From positions 558,001 through 622,000 of the forward strand of contig CBDHHG010000035.1 of the NCBI GenBank assembly GCA_965263225.1: a DNA stretch of 64,000 nt, read 5' to 3'. The notes beneath the pieces are model-generated. The model searched no databases and had not been told where the DNA came from. It was given only the letters and a program-made list of their open reading frames with translations. Shown in pieces: positions 18,200 through 27,402 of the stretch; within the stretch, counting starts at the first letter, position 1, and each line of letters begins with the position of its first letter. The position numbers and the translations under genes are program-made. The DNA comes from DT-111 sp965263225 (GTDB lineage Bacteria; Bacteroidota; Bacteroidia; Chitinophagales; Saprospiraceae).

Positions 18200-18475
18200 A
18201 AAGTAATCATGAAACTATAATATAACACTCTACCGCTGTTAAAATAGTAATTAATTAGATAAAAGTCGGTTTCACTTAGAAATATGCCATTCTAGTAAGG
18301 ACGCAGCAAGAAAAATGATCGCTTTGTGGCTAGATGACTTCTGCCTATTTAGAGGCGAACGCATGGAAAGCAAGCCTGATAATCAGGAATTTTGCCCTGA
18401 AAAGTATACATTTGCGCTGGTTTGAAACCTACGCCAAGATTTCAAGGTTATAATAACCGAAAAAGGTTAATATGC

Positions 18476-18886
18476 ATGATATACTTAACGCGGAGAGAAA
18501 GATTTAATGCCGCTCATAAATTGTGGGTAGAGGCTTGGAGCGACGAAGAAAATCTAGCGACTTTTGGTAAATGCGCCAACAAAAACTGGCATGGCCACAA
18601 TTACTGGCTGTACGTTACAGTGAAAGGGAAACCAGATCCCGTTACCGGCTTCATCATCGATGTCAAGAAACTGAGTAAGATCATTAAGGCGGTGATAACA
18701 GACAAGGTTGATCACAGCAATCTCAATCTGGATGTAGATTTTATCCCAAAGGGAATGCAGCCTACTACGGAAAATTTGGTCTACCTCTTCTGGCAGCAGT
18801 TGGAGCCGCATATCCAAGGCGCTCAGCTTCATTGTATTAAGTTGTACGAGACAGAAAATATTTACGCCGAATATTATGGCGAATAA
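18476..18886 (+). CDS. 6-pyruvoyl-tetrahydropterin synthase / QueD family
   Basis: A 136-residue enzyme that turns dihydroneopterin triphosphate into 6-pyruvoyl-tetrahydropterin or, in the queuosine branch, 6-carboxy-tetrahydropterin. The zinc ligands are the His of RFNAAHKLW and the two of NWHGHNY. The catalytic Cys is in FGKCANKNWHGHN. A Glu near the C-terminus (LYETENIYAEY) binds the pterin. The start is the ATG at 18476, since the longer frame begins with TTG at 18422 and adds an unrelated 18-residue stretch. It lies 12 bases ahead of folE, which makes its substrate, so the pair forms a pterin operon. Which product is made cannot be told here. A TACATTTG box lies at 18407-18414. Confidence 0.92.
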   Translation: MIYLTRRERFNAAHKLWVEAWSDEENLATFGKCANKNWHGHNYWLYVTVKGKPDPVTGFIIDVKKLSKIIKAVITDKVDHSNLNLDVDFIPKGMQPTTENLVYLFWQQLEPHIQGAQLHCIKLYETENIYAEYYGE

Positions 18887-18898
18887 AGTGTCCTACCT

Positions 18899-19495
18899 AT
18901 GAGTTATCAAAAGTCGGAGGAGTATAGTCCGGAAGTGACGGATAATTTGATGGCTAGTTTTAATGTCCTTTTGCGCGAAGTAGGGGAGAACCCAGAAAGA
19001 GAAGGGCTTGTTAAAACACCAGAGCGGGCTGCCAAGGCTATGCAATTCCTGACCCAGGGCTATGCGCAAGATGCAGAGCAGATTCTACGCTCAGCGATGT
19101 TTCAAGAAGACTATAGTGAAATGGTTATTGTAAAAGACATTGAGCTGTATTCACTCTGCGAGCATCATATGCTTCCTTTCTTTGGGAAAGCCCACGTTGC
19201 TTATATACCTAACGGTCATATAGTTGGCTTAAGTAAGATCCCCCGAGTGATCGACGTTTTTGCTAGACGATTACAGGTACAAGAAAGATTGACGGATCAA
19301 ATCCTGCACAGTATTCAGAATACCCTCAAACCTTTGGGAGTCGCAGTGGTTATCGAAGCCAGACATATGTGTATGATGATGAGAGGCGTTCAAAAGCAAA
19401 ATTCCGTTACCACAACTTCCGCTTTTACGGGAGAGTTTCAACGGGTAGAAACAAGAAATGAATTTTTAAATCTGATTAGTGCTAGCCTGCATTAA
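18899..19495 (+). CDS. folE: GTP cyclohydrolase I
   Basis: A 198-residue enzyme that opens GTP to dihydroneopterin triphosphate, the first step to folate, tetrahydropterins and preQ0. The zinc ligands are C87 and H90 in LCEHHMLPFFG and C158 in EARHMCMMMRG, so this is the zinc-dependent IA type. The conserved GLSKIPRVIDVFARRLQVQE and SVTTTSAFTGEF are present. It follows the pyruvoyl-tetrahydropterin synthase gene by 12 bases and precedes fabD by 20 bases, so the three may be co-transcribed. Confidence 0.97.
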   Translation: MSYQKSEEYSPEVTDNLMASFNVLLREVGENPEREGLVKTPERAAKAMQFLTQGYAQDAEQILRSAMFQEDYSEMVIVKDIELYSLCEHHMLPFFGKAHVAYIPNGHIVGLSKIPRVIDVFARRLQVQERLTDQILHSIQNTLKPLGVAVVIEARHMCMMMRGVQKQNSVTTTSAFTGEFQRVETRNEFLNLISASLH

Positions 19496-19515
19496 TTATT
19501 GAAGAATAGGCACTC

Positions 19516-20400
19516 ATGAAAGCATTTGTTTTTCCTGGACAAGGTTCCCAATTCGAAGGAATGGGCAAGGAGATGTACGAAAATAATGACTTGGCGAAGT
19601 CGCTCTTCGACCTTGCTAATGATACATTAGGCTTTGCGATTACAGACGTTATGTTTTCCGGATCTAGTGAAGATTTGAAACAAACCAAAGTAACACAACC
19701 AGCCGTTTTCCTACACTCTGTCATTACGGCAAAAATAGCTGGAGATGCATTCCAACCAGATATGGTGGCAGGGCACTCCCTGGGCGAACTATCCGCCTTG
19801 GTAGCTGCTGGGGCCATGGCTTTTGAGGATGGATTGAAGTTAGTTTACCAAAGGGCTTTGGCGATGCAGAAGGCTTGCGAAGCACAGCCCGGTACGATGG
19901 CTGCCGTCTTGGGGTTGGAGGATGAAGTGGTCGAAAAGGCATGCGCTGAAATTGGGGAAGTGGTTGTACCGGCTAACTATAACTGTCCAGGGCAGCTGGT
20001 TATTTCCGGGTCTTTAGCTGGGGTAGAAAAAGCAGTTGCTAAGGTGACAGAGCTGGGCGCCAGGCGTGCCTTAGTGCTACCAGTTGGAGGAGCCTTTCAT
20101 TCTCCCCTGATGGAACCTGCTCGGGCAGAGCTGATGGCAGCAATCGAACAGACCACTTTTACCCAACCCGTTTGTCCCGTATATCAAAATGTTGATGCAC
20201 AGCCGCAGACGGATTCGGAACAGATTAAAGCCAATCTGATCGCGCAGTTGACTGCTCCGGTTCGGTGGACACAGACGATGCTAAACATGCAGTCCAATGG
20301 CATGACCGAATACATCGAAGTGGGGGGAACGGGCAAGGTGTTGCAAGGCTTCATTAAGCGTGTAGATCGCAGATTTCCTTCCTCTACCTTAGCTGTGTAG
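19516..20400 (+). CDS. fabD: malonyl CoA-acyl carrier protein transacylase
   Basis: A 294-residue FabD, which moves malonyl from CoA to ACP for fatty-acid elongation. The N-terminus AFVFPGQGSQ is followed by the nucleophile S88 in AGHSLGELSALVAAGA. The catalytic H195 is in GGAFHSPLME, with N156 and Q160 in YNCPGQLVISG. It is a single-domain protein of usual length. It starts 20 bases after folE. There are no other fatty-acid genes nearby, unlike in many proteobacteria. Confidence 0.96.
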   Translation: MKAFVFPGQGSQFEGMGKEMYENNDLAKSLFDLANDTLGFAITDVMFSGSSEDLKQTKVTQPAVFLHSVITAKIAGDAFQPDMVAGHSLGELSALVAAGAMAFEDGLKLVYQRALAMQKACEAQPGTMAAVLGLEDEVVEKACAEIGEVVVPANYNCPGQLVISGSLAGVEKAVAKVTELGARRALVLPVGGAFHSPLMEPARAELMAAIEQTTFTQPVCPVYQNVDAQPQTDSEQIKANLIAQLTAPVRWTQTMLNMQSNGMTEYIEVGGTGKVLQGFIKRVDRRFPSSTLAV

Positions 20401-20470
20401 GTATTTCAGAGCCAACATTTGATTTCTTTCAAACGTTTTTGTAAAATAGGGGTGAATATAGTTTAACCGC

Positions 20471-21031
20471 ATGATAGAAAAGGATGAAATACTTACGGGG
20501 AAGGTTCTATTAGCAGAACCTTTCATGTTAGATCCTAACTTTAAGCGATCTGCGGTACTCCTGTGTGATCACGGTGAAGATGGCTCGGTAGGTTTTATCA
20601 TGAACAAGCCGTTAAATATGCGCATCGATGATCTCATCGAAGATTTTCCTGAATTTGAATCTGAAGTTTTATTTGGAGGGCCTGTCCAAACGGATACCAT
20701 TCACTATATCCATAATTTGGGAGACCTCTTAGAAGATAGCTTGAAAGTAGCAGAGGGAATTTATTGGGGAGGTGATTTTGAAAAATTAAAGTTCTTAATT
20801 ACATCTAATCTCATCGAGCCAGGGAATATTCGCTTTTTTGTTGGCTATGCTGGTTGGACAGAAGGACAACTCTTCGAGGAATTCAATCTGGGATCCTGGG
20901 TTTTAGCCGATATGGATGCAAATTATCTCTTCAAATCTGAACACAAGGGAATGTGGCAGCAGGTCATGTACAATAAAGGTGATTTGTACACCGTTCTGGC
21001 CCATATGCCGGATAATTTTTCCTGGAATTAA
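20471..21031 (+). CDS. YqgE/AlgH family protein
   Basis: A 186-residue protein of the UPF0301 (YqgE/AlgH) family, whose biochemical function is not established. Family marks are the opening GKVLLAEPFMLDPNFKRSAV, the GSVGFIMNKPL segment, the FGGPVQ motif, and RFFVGYAGWTEGQL in the second half. It has no signal peptide and is probably cytoplasmic. It follows fabD by 70 bases and ends in a strong hairpin shared with the convergent M23 gene. Confidence 0.93.
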   Translation: MIEKDEILTGKVLLAEPFMLDPNFKRSAVLLCDHGEDGSVGFIMNKPLNMRIDDLIEDFPEFESEVLFGGPVQTDTIHYIHNLGDLLEDSLKVAEGIYWGGDFEKLKFLITSNLIEPGNIRFFVGYAGWTEGQLFEEFNLGSWVLADMDANYLFKSEHKGMWQQVMYNKGDLYTVLAHMPDNFSWN

Positions 21032-21060
21032 TAGATAGGTGATAAGTTGTGCCTAATAAA

Positions 21061-21102
21061 AAAGAAGAGGTGCGTAGTTCGAATACTATGCACCTCTTCT
21101 TT
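21061..21102. terminator. bidirectional terminator between yqgE and M23 peptidase
   Basis: The arms AAAGAAGAGGTGCGTAG and CTATGCACCTCTTCTTT pair over 17 bases (one G-U) with an 8-base loop. It sits between two convergent genes, and the A- and T-rich ends serve both. Confidence 0.85.
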
Positions 21103-21104
21103 GT

Positions 21105-22529
21105 TTAGGGGGTGCCATCCGCATCATCATCTGCGGATACTTCCTCTGCTGCCGCAGGTACCGAGCTATTGCTGCTGGTGGAATCCTTCTTCTCCTCTTC
21201 CGCTTCTGCCAACTGTGGCATTTTAATGCCCTTCAACCTAGCTAAAAAGTCGTCTTTAGTTGCGTTAAAGGCTGGAAGATCTTTATCAGGTAGGGGAGCT
21301 GCTGGGGGGAAACTCAAGCGTAAGTGATTGATTTGTTTTCCATTCTTCCAGAAACGAAAACAAACATGAGGCCCGGTAGCCAATCCCGTGGAACCGACAT
21401 AACCAATCGTTTGGCCTTGCTTAACGTGAACCCCAGCTCTAATCCCACTCGCAAACTTTTGCATATGCAGGTACTGGGTTTGGATATTGTCGTCATGCTT
21501 AATTTTGACGTAGTTTCCATTTCCGCTAGTATAAGACGCATTAAGAATTACGCCATCACCCACCGCCATGATTGGCGTACCATATGGCGCAGCATAATCA
21601 GTACCATAATGAGGACGACGATATTTTAAGATGGGATGTAATCTATTGAGATTGTAATAGGAGGATATCCTTGAGGCCTTTACCGGCGCTTTGAGAAAGG
21701 ATGTTTTCATGGGCTTACCCGTCAAGTCGTAATAGCCTTTGTCCTCATCTGTTTCGAAGTAAATGGCGTAATACTCATTTTGTCCGGCATTCTTGTAGTA
21801 AGCGGCATGAACTTTACCTACCCCTACTTCTTCTCCCTCAATATAGTTTTGATCATACACCAATTTGAATTCATCTCCCTTTTGCAGATGATGGAAATCA
21901 ATGCTCCACTGTAGGGCATCCTCCATTTTATCGGTCAGTTCAAAACTTAACCCTTGACTGGTCATGGTTTTCCACAGAGAAGATTGCACATAACCAGCCG
22001 CTGTTTTCATCTCCGTCGTGACTTCCCGCTTAATCCGCTCCACCTGCAAACTATCCTTTAAGTGGAAGACAATATACTCGTATACATTGGGTTCATAGAT
22101 GAAATAGTCCGCTCGCTGAGTAGAATCTTTAGTAAGGATCATATACTCCTTGCCCGCCTTAAAGTGCCTAACATCGAAAATACCTTTAGCATTGCGAACC
22201 ATTTGATCTACATCGACAAAAGGCACATGATGCTCTTGTAAGATATCCCCAAGGAAAGTCCCAGATCGGATCTCATCAACAAAAACCTGAAAGGTATCTA
22301 AGGCAAAACCATATTTCATATGGGGAACAACCGCTGGCAGGGCGCCAAGGTCTTCAAATTCTAATTTGGGTACTTCTTCTGGACTGCGCCCGTTGAAGAA
22401 AAGGAAGAAGATAAAGAAACTGCTTAGTACTACCGTTGATGTCAAAGCGAGGGGTAAAAACCATGAACTGCTCTTTGTCTGTCGCTTTAATCTCTGCAAA
22501 AACGATTCAGCTTGATCCACAACTTGCAT
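21105..22529 (-). CDS. M23 family metallopeptidase with HxC in place of HxH
   Basis: A 474-residue cell-wall peptidase of the OapA/M23 type. The cytoplasmic N-terminus is followed by one membrane segment (about 24-46, LPLALTSTVVLSSFFIFFLFF), then a periplasmic region with a LysM/OapA-like part, then the LytM fold. The first zinc motif is H307-x3-D311 in RRPHYGTDYAAP. The second motif, normally HxH, reads H388-V-C390 in TGPHVCFRF, so the third zinc ligand is a Cys. The C-terminal tail is low in complexity (Ala, Ser, Glu, Asp). It may cut peptidoglycan cross-links in the periplasm or act as a regulator of other hydrolases. A good promoter lies upstream (22647-22677). Confidence 0.92.
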   Translation of the reverse strand: MQVVDQAESFLQRLKRQTKSSSWFLPLALTSTVVLSSFFIFFLFFNGRSPEEVPKLEFEDLGALPAVVPHMKYGFALDTFQVFVDEIRSGTFLGDILQEHHVPFVDVDQMVRNAKGIFDVRHFKAGKEYMILTKDSTQRADYFIYEPNVYEYIVFHLKDSLQVERIKREVTTEMKTAAGYVQSSLWKTMTSQGLSFELTDKMEDALQWSIDFHHLQKGDEFKLVYDQNYIEGEEVGVGKVHAAYYKNAGQNEYYAIYFETDEDKGYYDLTGKPMKTSFLKAPVKASRISSYYNLNRLHPILKYRRPHYGTDYAAPYGTPIMAVGDGVILNASYTSGNGNYVKIKHDDNIQTQYLHMQKFASGIRAGVHVKQGQTIGYVGSTGLATGPHVCFRFWKNGKQINHLRLSFPPAAPLPDKDLPAFNATKDDFLARLKGIKMPQLAEAEEEKKDSTSSNSSVPAAAEEVSADDDADGTP

Positions 22530-22646
22530 GTTTAGGTTAATGATCCGATTACAGGCGATGAGGCAGCAAAACTTTCTGGGAGGCTACCTATCAGTAGTTT
22601 TTGGGATTGATGACCTAATAATCGGCTTTTTAAACCGGGTTCATTG

Positions 22647-22677
22647 CAAATATACTTCATCAGTAGAGGTTTCCAAA
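22647..22677 (-). promoter_or_regulatory. promoter of the M23 peptidase gene
   Basis: On the minus strand TTTG (22674-22677) is followed after exactly 19 bases by TATATTTG (22647-22654). Both boxes match the Bacteroidota sigma-ABfr consensus (TTTG, about 19, TAnnTTTG). The start of transcription should be near 22641, which leaves a leader of about 110 bases. Confidence 0.7.
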
Positions 22678-23062
22678 TTTTTTAGTGTTAAAGCCCTGAA
22701 GCCTCTATGTTCAGTGAGTTTGGCGCCTCCGCAAGCTATAAAGGAAATCCCCTAGCTAAGGGGTAAATTAATTTTGTTTAACCGATTTGATGGGAAACGG
22801 TGGTGGGCTTGCAGCCAGAGTTGTTGAAGTATCTTTTTCCAATTATAGGGGCTGGAGTCGGGGATTTTTTCTCGTCTAAATGCCAGGAATGTTCCCTTTT
22901 AAACCTAACTTTGGGCGCAAATTTTGAACCTTCTCTGACAATTTTTTGGCTAGTTTAAAGCGAAGATTATAAGCGTCTCAACGAACAACTGTCGGATGAG
23001 CCTTGATCTAGGTTTCGGCGCAAGCAAAACACCAGAATTATCGGAGAATCACTTTTGAACCA
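22678..23062. other. intergenic region upstream of purM
   Basis: About 385 bases without an ORF. A short CCCCT/AGGGG hairpin lies near 22748-22762. A possible -7 box TAACTTTG lies at 22906-22913, without a matching -33 box. I looked for a purine or other riboswitch core and found none that I recognise. Confidence 0.4.
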
Positions 23063-24244
23063 ATGTCGGAGTCATTTAAATACGATCAAAGAGGGGTTTC
23101 TGCTACCAAGGATGAGGTACATGCGGCCATTAAGAATCTGGACAAAGGGCTTTATCCAAAGGCTTTCTGCAAGATTTTACCCGATATTGCTGGCGGGGAT
23201 GTGGCCTACTGTAACCTGATGCATGCTGATACAGCAGGTACAAAGACGAGTTTAGCCTATCTTTATTGGAAGGAAACGGGGGATCTTTCTGTTTGGGAAG
23301 GCATAGCGCAGGATGCAATCATTATGAACTTGGATGATATGGGTTGTGTAGGTTGCCTTGATGATATCATTCTATCTTCTACGATTGGCAGAAACAAGAA
23401 TCTGATTCCCGGAGACGTCATTAGTACCATTATTAATGCAACGGTAAAACTGACGGATCAGCTAAACGAATATGGTATTAAAGTGCACTTGGCTGGAGGT
23501 GAAACGGCCGATGTGGGGGATATTGTTCGGACGATTGATGTGGGGTACACGGCCTTCGGCCGCTTAAGGCGGGAGGACTTGATTGTGAACAACATTCAAG
23601 CAGGAGATGTAATCGTTGGTATGGCTTCCTTTGGTAAAGCTAGTTACGAAGAGCAATACAATGGTGGAATGGGGAGTAATGGTTTGACTTCTGCCCGTCA
23701 TGATGTATTCGAGTCGGAATATCGCACGAAGTATCCCGATAGTTATGACGCCAATACGCCTCGCGATCTGATCTATGCTGGATCAAAAAAACTAACGGAT
23801 ACGATTGATATCAATGGAGAGGCGATCCCGATTGGAAAGTTGGTCTTGTCGCCAACACGAACCTACCTACCGGTACTCAAAGTCTTGATCGAGGAATTGA
23901 AACCTAAGATTCATGGCCTGATTCATTGTACAGGTGGAGGACAGACGAAAGTGGGTAAATTCATCGAACATAAGCGGGTAGTTAAGAATCAATTGATGTC
24001 TATACCGCCTTTGTTTGAAATGATTCAACAAGAATCTGGGACAGGCTGGAAAGAGATGTATCAAGTATTTAATATGGGACATCGGATGGAGGTATATCTT
24101 CCAGAAGCGGAAGCGGAACGCGTTATAGCAATTGCTAAGTCTTTTGAAATTGAGGCGCAAGTAGTGGGGCATGTGGAAGAACACAATAGTAATAGCGTTC
24201 GAATAGACAGTCCATATGGACAATTTGATTATGACTTTGATTAG
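23063..24244 (+). CDS. purM: phosphoribosylformylglycinamidine cyclo-ligase (AIR synthetase)
   Basis: PurM closes the imidazole ring of AIR in purine synthesis and uses ATP. The 393-residue length is that of the Bacteroidota-type enzyme and longer than the E. coli form (about 345). Motifs: GVSATKDEVHAAI near the start, the HADTAGTKTSLAY block around residue 55, the HLAGGETADVGDIVRT segment (substrate and ATP site), and HCTGGGQTKVG. It is cytoplasmic. It begins the pair with nth (8 bases apart). No other purine genes are near. Confidence 0.94.
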   Translation: MSESFKYDQRGVSATKDEVHAAIKNLDKGLYPKAFCKILPDIAGGDVAYCNLMHADTAGTKTSLAYLYWKETGDLSVWEGIAQDAIIMNLDDMGCVGCLDDIILSSTIGRNKNLIPGDVISTIINATVKLTDQLNEYGIKVHLAGGETADVGDIVRTIDVGYTAFGRLRREDLIVNNIQAGDVIVGMASFGKASYEEQYNGGMGSNGLTSARHDVFESEYRTKYPDSYDANTPRDLIYAGSKKLTDTIDINGEAIPIGKLVLSPTRTYLPVLKVLIEELKPKIHGLIHCTGGGQTKVGKFIEHKRVVKNQLMSIPPLFEMIQQESGTGWKEMYQVFNMGHRMEVYLPEAEAERVIAIAKSFEIEAQVVGHVEEHNSNSVRIDSPYGQFDYDFD

Positions 24245-24252
24245 CATATCTT

Positions 24253-24888
24253 ATGCGTAAACAAGAAAAAGCAGATGCTATTGCTAAAATTCTGGAAGAC
24301 CTATATCCGGAAACGCCTATCCCACTAGATCATCAGGACCCATATACCCTTTTGGTAGCTGTCTTGCTGTCTGCCCAGTGTACAGATGAGCGAGTGAATA
24401 AGGTTACCCCTCATTTGTTTGCGGCTGCCGATAATCCCACCGATATGGTGCAGCTTGACGTGGATGATATCAAGGCGATTATTCGACCTTGTGGTCTTTC
24501 TCCACGGAAATCTAAGGCCATTCATCAGTTATCTCAGATTATTTTAGATGAACACCAGGGAACAGTTCCGCAATCTTTCGCAGCCCTGGAGGCCTTGCCT
24601 GGGGTAGGACATAAAACCGCTTCGGTTGTCATGTCTCAAGCCTTTGGCGTCCCGGCTTTTCCTGTAGATACGCACATCCATCGTTTGGCTTATCGTTGGA
24701 CTTTAAGTACAGGTAAAAATGTAGAAAAGACCGAGGCTGATTTGAAGCGCCTTTTTCCACGTGAAAGCTGGAATAAGTTGCATTTGCAGATTATTTTCTT
24801 CGGCCGGCAATATTGTCCTGCAAGAGGTCATGATCCTTACACCTGCCCAATATGTAGTAAATACGGGAGAAAAACACTCTTCCAGTAA
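24253..24888 (+). CDS. nth: endonuclease III-type DNA glycosylase
   Basis: A 211-residue base-excision repair glycosylase/AP lyase for oxidised pyrimidines. The helix-hairpin-helix has the catalytic K121 in LPGVGHKTASVV, and the catalytic D139 lies in FPVDTHIHRL. The C-terminal iron-sulfur loop is unusual. Only three cysteines are seen (C188, C198, C201, spaced x9 and x2), whereas the usual pattern is C-x6-C-x2-C-x5-C with four. The protein therefore may lack a [4Fe-4S] cluster or may bind another metal. It starts 8 bases after purM and converges with tamL. Confidence 0.93.
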   Translation: MRKQEKADAIAKILEDLYPETPIPLDHQDPYTLLVAVLLSAQCTDERVNKVTPHLFAAADNPTDMVQLDVDDIKAIIRPCGLSPRKSKAIHQLSQIILDEHQGTVPQSFAALEALPGVGHKTASVVMSQAFGVPAFPVDTHIHRLAYRWTLSTGKNVEKTEADLKRLFPRESWNKLHLQIIFFGRQYCPARGHDPYTCPICSKYGRKTLFQ

Positions 24889-24917
24889 ACCCAATCGTCT
24901 GGCGCAGAGAACGGCAG

Positions 24918-27392
24918 CTAGAAGGGATATCCCAATACTAGGTTGAACGCTATATCCTTAAATTGAAACTTTTCCAAGTCGACCCAATAGCTTCTTTCCC
25001 TAGCGATGCCGCTCATGGCCCTCGCACTGGGGAAAGGATTCCGAAGTTTAATGCCCATGTCAAGACCGAGAATGACATAGGTAAAATCGAATCGAATCCC
25101 CATCCCTCCACCGAGGGCAATTTGCTTATAAAAGGGATCGTTGAAGGGATCGGCTCCCTCTGAAGTACAATCCGAAAAAGTTTGCCTGCTGAAAAGAAAT
25201 TGAGATCCACAACGCGAGGGATCGTGGCGTAGGGTCCAAACGTTTCCGCCGTCTAGGAACAAGGCCCCTTTGAGCATCCAAAAAATATCAAAGCGATACT
25301 CTAGATTGAAGACCAGTTTGAGATCTCCCGTTTGATAAAAACGAGTAGAATTTTGCAATCGCTCTTCTACCGTCAAGGGATCTAGAAATCCTCCTGGCCC
25401 CAATTCCCTGGGAAACCAGGCTCGTAAGCTATAGGAGCCTCCTGCAAAAAATTGTTTTACATAGGGAACATCCGAAGTATAACCAAAAGGGGCTGCGATA
25501 CCGAAGTTGATTCGGCCAGCTATTAGTTGTTTGGAATTGATGTCAAAGTACCGCCGATAATCCAGATCGAACTTGAGATATTGAGAAAAATCGATGGTGT
25601 CGTTGAGCCGAAAAATCGTGCGCTCTTGTTGCCCTCTAAAAGCATTGTAAACTTCATTGGCAGCCCAAATTTCTGCACCGGCCACCTCAAAGGAGAAACT
25701 GAGATTCCGACGGCCATTGAGCTTGTTAGGCGTGCCGGTATTGACATAGCTTAATTGTCGGAATAGCAGACTTACGAAGAGCTGTTGCCCAAAACTTCGT
25801 TGTAGGAAGTCGTTGGTTGCGAGAATGGTATCAAATTGTGGTCGAGTATTGGGGAGTAAGAGATCGATTCCTACATGGTCAATAATGTAGCGTTTGGTGC
25901 TGCTGCGTTGTAAATCATATCCGTAAGAAGCATTAAAGAAGTTATACTGATACCAATCTAGGAGGAGGATGTAATTGTAACTGCCTGAGATCCTTGTTCG
26001 AGCATCTTCTTCCATGACTTGATAATAGTCATCTCCTAGAAGTTTTGAATTTTTTCCGGTTGGGATGCTATTCAAAATCTTCCACCCTCCTAGATAATCT
26101 CGAAACCTGGGGAAGTACAGATCACTCTGTAAGCGGAAATCCACAGTATTCCAAAAGCGGTTCCTGAAATTCACTTCGACCCCGGCAGACATACTGGTGG
26201 CTAAAATCTCCGCCCCCCCAAACAAATTGCGATGTTGGAAGGTGGGACTAAGGGAGATACCCAGGAGGTTGGGGTTACTTACCGAGGAATTGGATCGGTT
26301 GGTATAGTTGAGTTCAAAATCAGCCCCTAACTCCATCTTGTAATCTGGAGTTAGCTCTACCCTGAAGTTGATTACATTCCTCCGAAAAGAATCGATGTCC
26401 TGTCTAATCCTAACGAAGCGATACGTACCCAGATCCGAAAGATTTTTGTTGGATTTATCAAAGTTTTCTTGGCTGAATAGTTCCCCAGGACGTAGATACA
26501 TGGCCTGAATGATGGTTTTCGGGCGAATATCATTGCCACGCTTCCCAAAGAAGAATCGATACCCATCAATAATGGTATCCATGCGGCTGGTCGTACTGAG
26601 GGCAGGATCAAAATCGGTATGTATCTCGATGGCACCTACGCTGTATTGCTGATGCAAGGTATCGCCGAAGGGGGGGAGTAAATTCAGGTAGATATTGGCT
26701 TTACCTGTCTCAAGGCTAGTATCTACTTCCAATTGATCAAAGTGATAGCTGTAGAGATCTGCAAAACCATGATTATTCATGTATTTCGAGATCCTTTGCT
26801 TGTCCTTATTGAACAAATCTAGATCGAGGACCTCGCCAGGTTTCAGATAACTATCTTCCTTAATCGTCTGAAGAATGGAATCGACCAAGGGGTCAGGACT
26901 TTCAAAAAATACACTATCTATTTCGAATTGTGGCCCTGAATCTATGTAGTAGGTAACGTAGACTTTTTTCTTCTTAATACGTGGGGCAGGTACATCGACA
27001 GTTACCCGATAGAAACCTTTGCGTTTCAGGTACTTTTCCATGTCCAACTTGGTTTCTTCCACTAGGTCTGCATCGAAGATCGTTGGCGCTTCACCGATGG
27101 AGTTTCGTTGAAAACGATCTAACTGAGTGGTATCACCGGCACCGGCACTTCGCAAGTAGAACCATTCCCGAGGAAAGACAAAGAAAAATTTGCCGTTTGG
27201 TTTTTGTTTATGCAAGAGGCTCAATTCGTAATTGACAGTACGTTTATCCTTGATCTTGTACTTGGGCTGGAAAACGACCGTGTTCCCCTTTAGTAGATAC
27301 TCATCCTCACCAAGGTATTTGGCAGTGCCACAGGAAGCCAAGAGGAACAGTAAGAGTATAGATTGAATTGTGTATTTTGCGATTCTATACAT
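24918..27392 (-). CDS. tamL: TamL-type lipoprotein of the BamA/TamA outer-membrane family
   Basis: An 824-residue outer-membrane assembly protein. The N-terminus is a lipoprotein signal with lipobox LLASC (Cys about residue 21), followed by GTAKYLGEDEYLL, a beginning I know from TamL proteins of Bacteroidota. POTRA-like repeats come next (about 100-350), then a C-terminal 16-strand beta-barrel of the D15/Omp85 family (about 400-824) ending in the Phe-terminated strand NLVLGYPF. TamL is the lipid-anchored counterpart of TamA and works in moving or inserting outer-membrane proteins. The partner TamB is not in the window. The promoter is unclear because a MITE-like palindrome fills the upstream gap. 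Confidence 0.88.
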   Translation of the reverse strand: MYRIAKYTIQSILLLFLLASCGTAKYLGEDEYLLKGNTVVFQPKYKIKDKRTVNYELSLLHKQKPNGKFFFVFPREWFYLRSAGAGDTTQLDRFQRNSIGEAPTIFDADLVEETKLDMEKYLKRKGFYRVTVDVPAPRIKKKKVYVTYYIDSGPQFEIDSVFFESPDPLVDSILQTIKEDSYLKPGEVLDLDLFNKDKQRISKYMNNHGFADLYSYHFDQLEVDTSLETGKANIYLNLLPPFGDTLHQQYSVGAIEIHTDFDPALSTTSRMDTIIDGYRFFFGKRGNDIRPKTIIQAMYLRPGELFSQENFDKSNKNLSDLGTYRFVRIRQDIDSFRRNVINFRVELTPDYKMELGADFELNYTNRSNSSVSNPNLLGISLSPTFQHRNLFGGAEILATSMSAGVEVNFRNRFWNTVDFRLQSDLYFPRFRDYLGGWKILNSIPTGKNSKLLGDDYYQVMEEDARTRISGSYNYILLLDWYQYNFFNASYGYDLQRSSTKRYIIDHVGIDLLLPNTRPQFDTILATNDFLQRSFGQQLFVSLLFRQLSYVNTGTPNKLNGRRNLSFSFEVAGAEIWAANEVYNAFRGQQERTIFRLNDTIDFSQYLKFDLDYRRYFDINSKQLIAGRINFGIAAPFGYTSDVPYVKQFFAGGSYSLRAWFPRELGPGGFLDPLTVEERLQNSTRFYQTGDLKLVFNLEYRFDIFWMLKGALFLDGGNVWTLRHDPSRCGSQFLFSRQTFSDCTSEGADPFNDPFYKQIALGGGMGIRFDFTYVILGLDMGIKLRNPFPSARAMSGIARERSYWVDLEKFQFKDIAFNLVLGYPF

Positions 27393-27402
27393 TGATTAAC
27401 TT

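Noticed and set aside
22678..23062. Purine or other riboswitch before purM
   Set aside because: No conserved riboswitch core was recognised, and the only hairpin is a short CCCCT/AGGGG stem far from the start.
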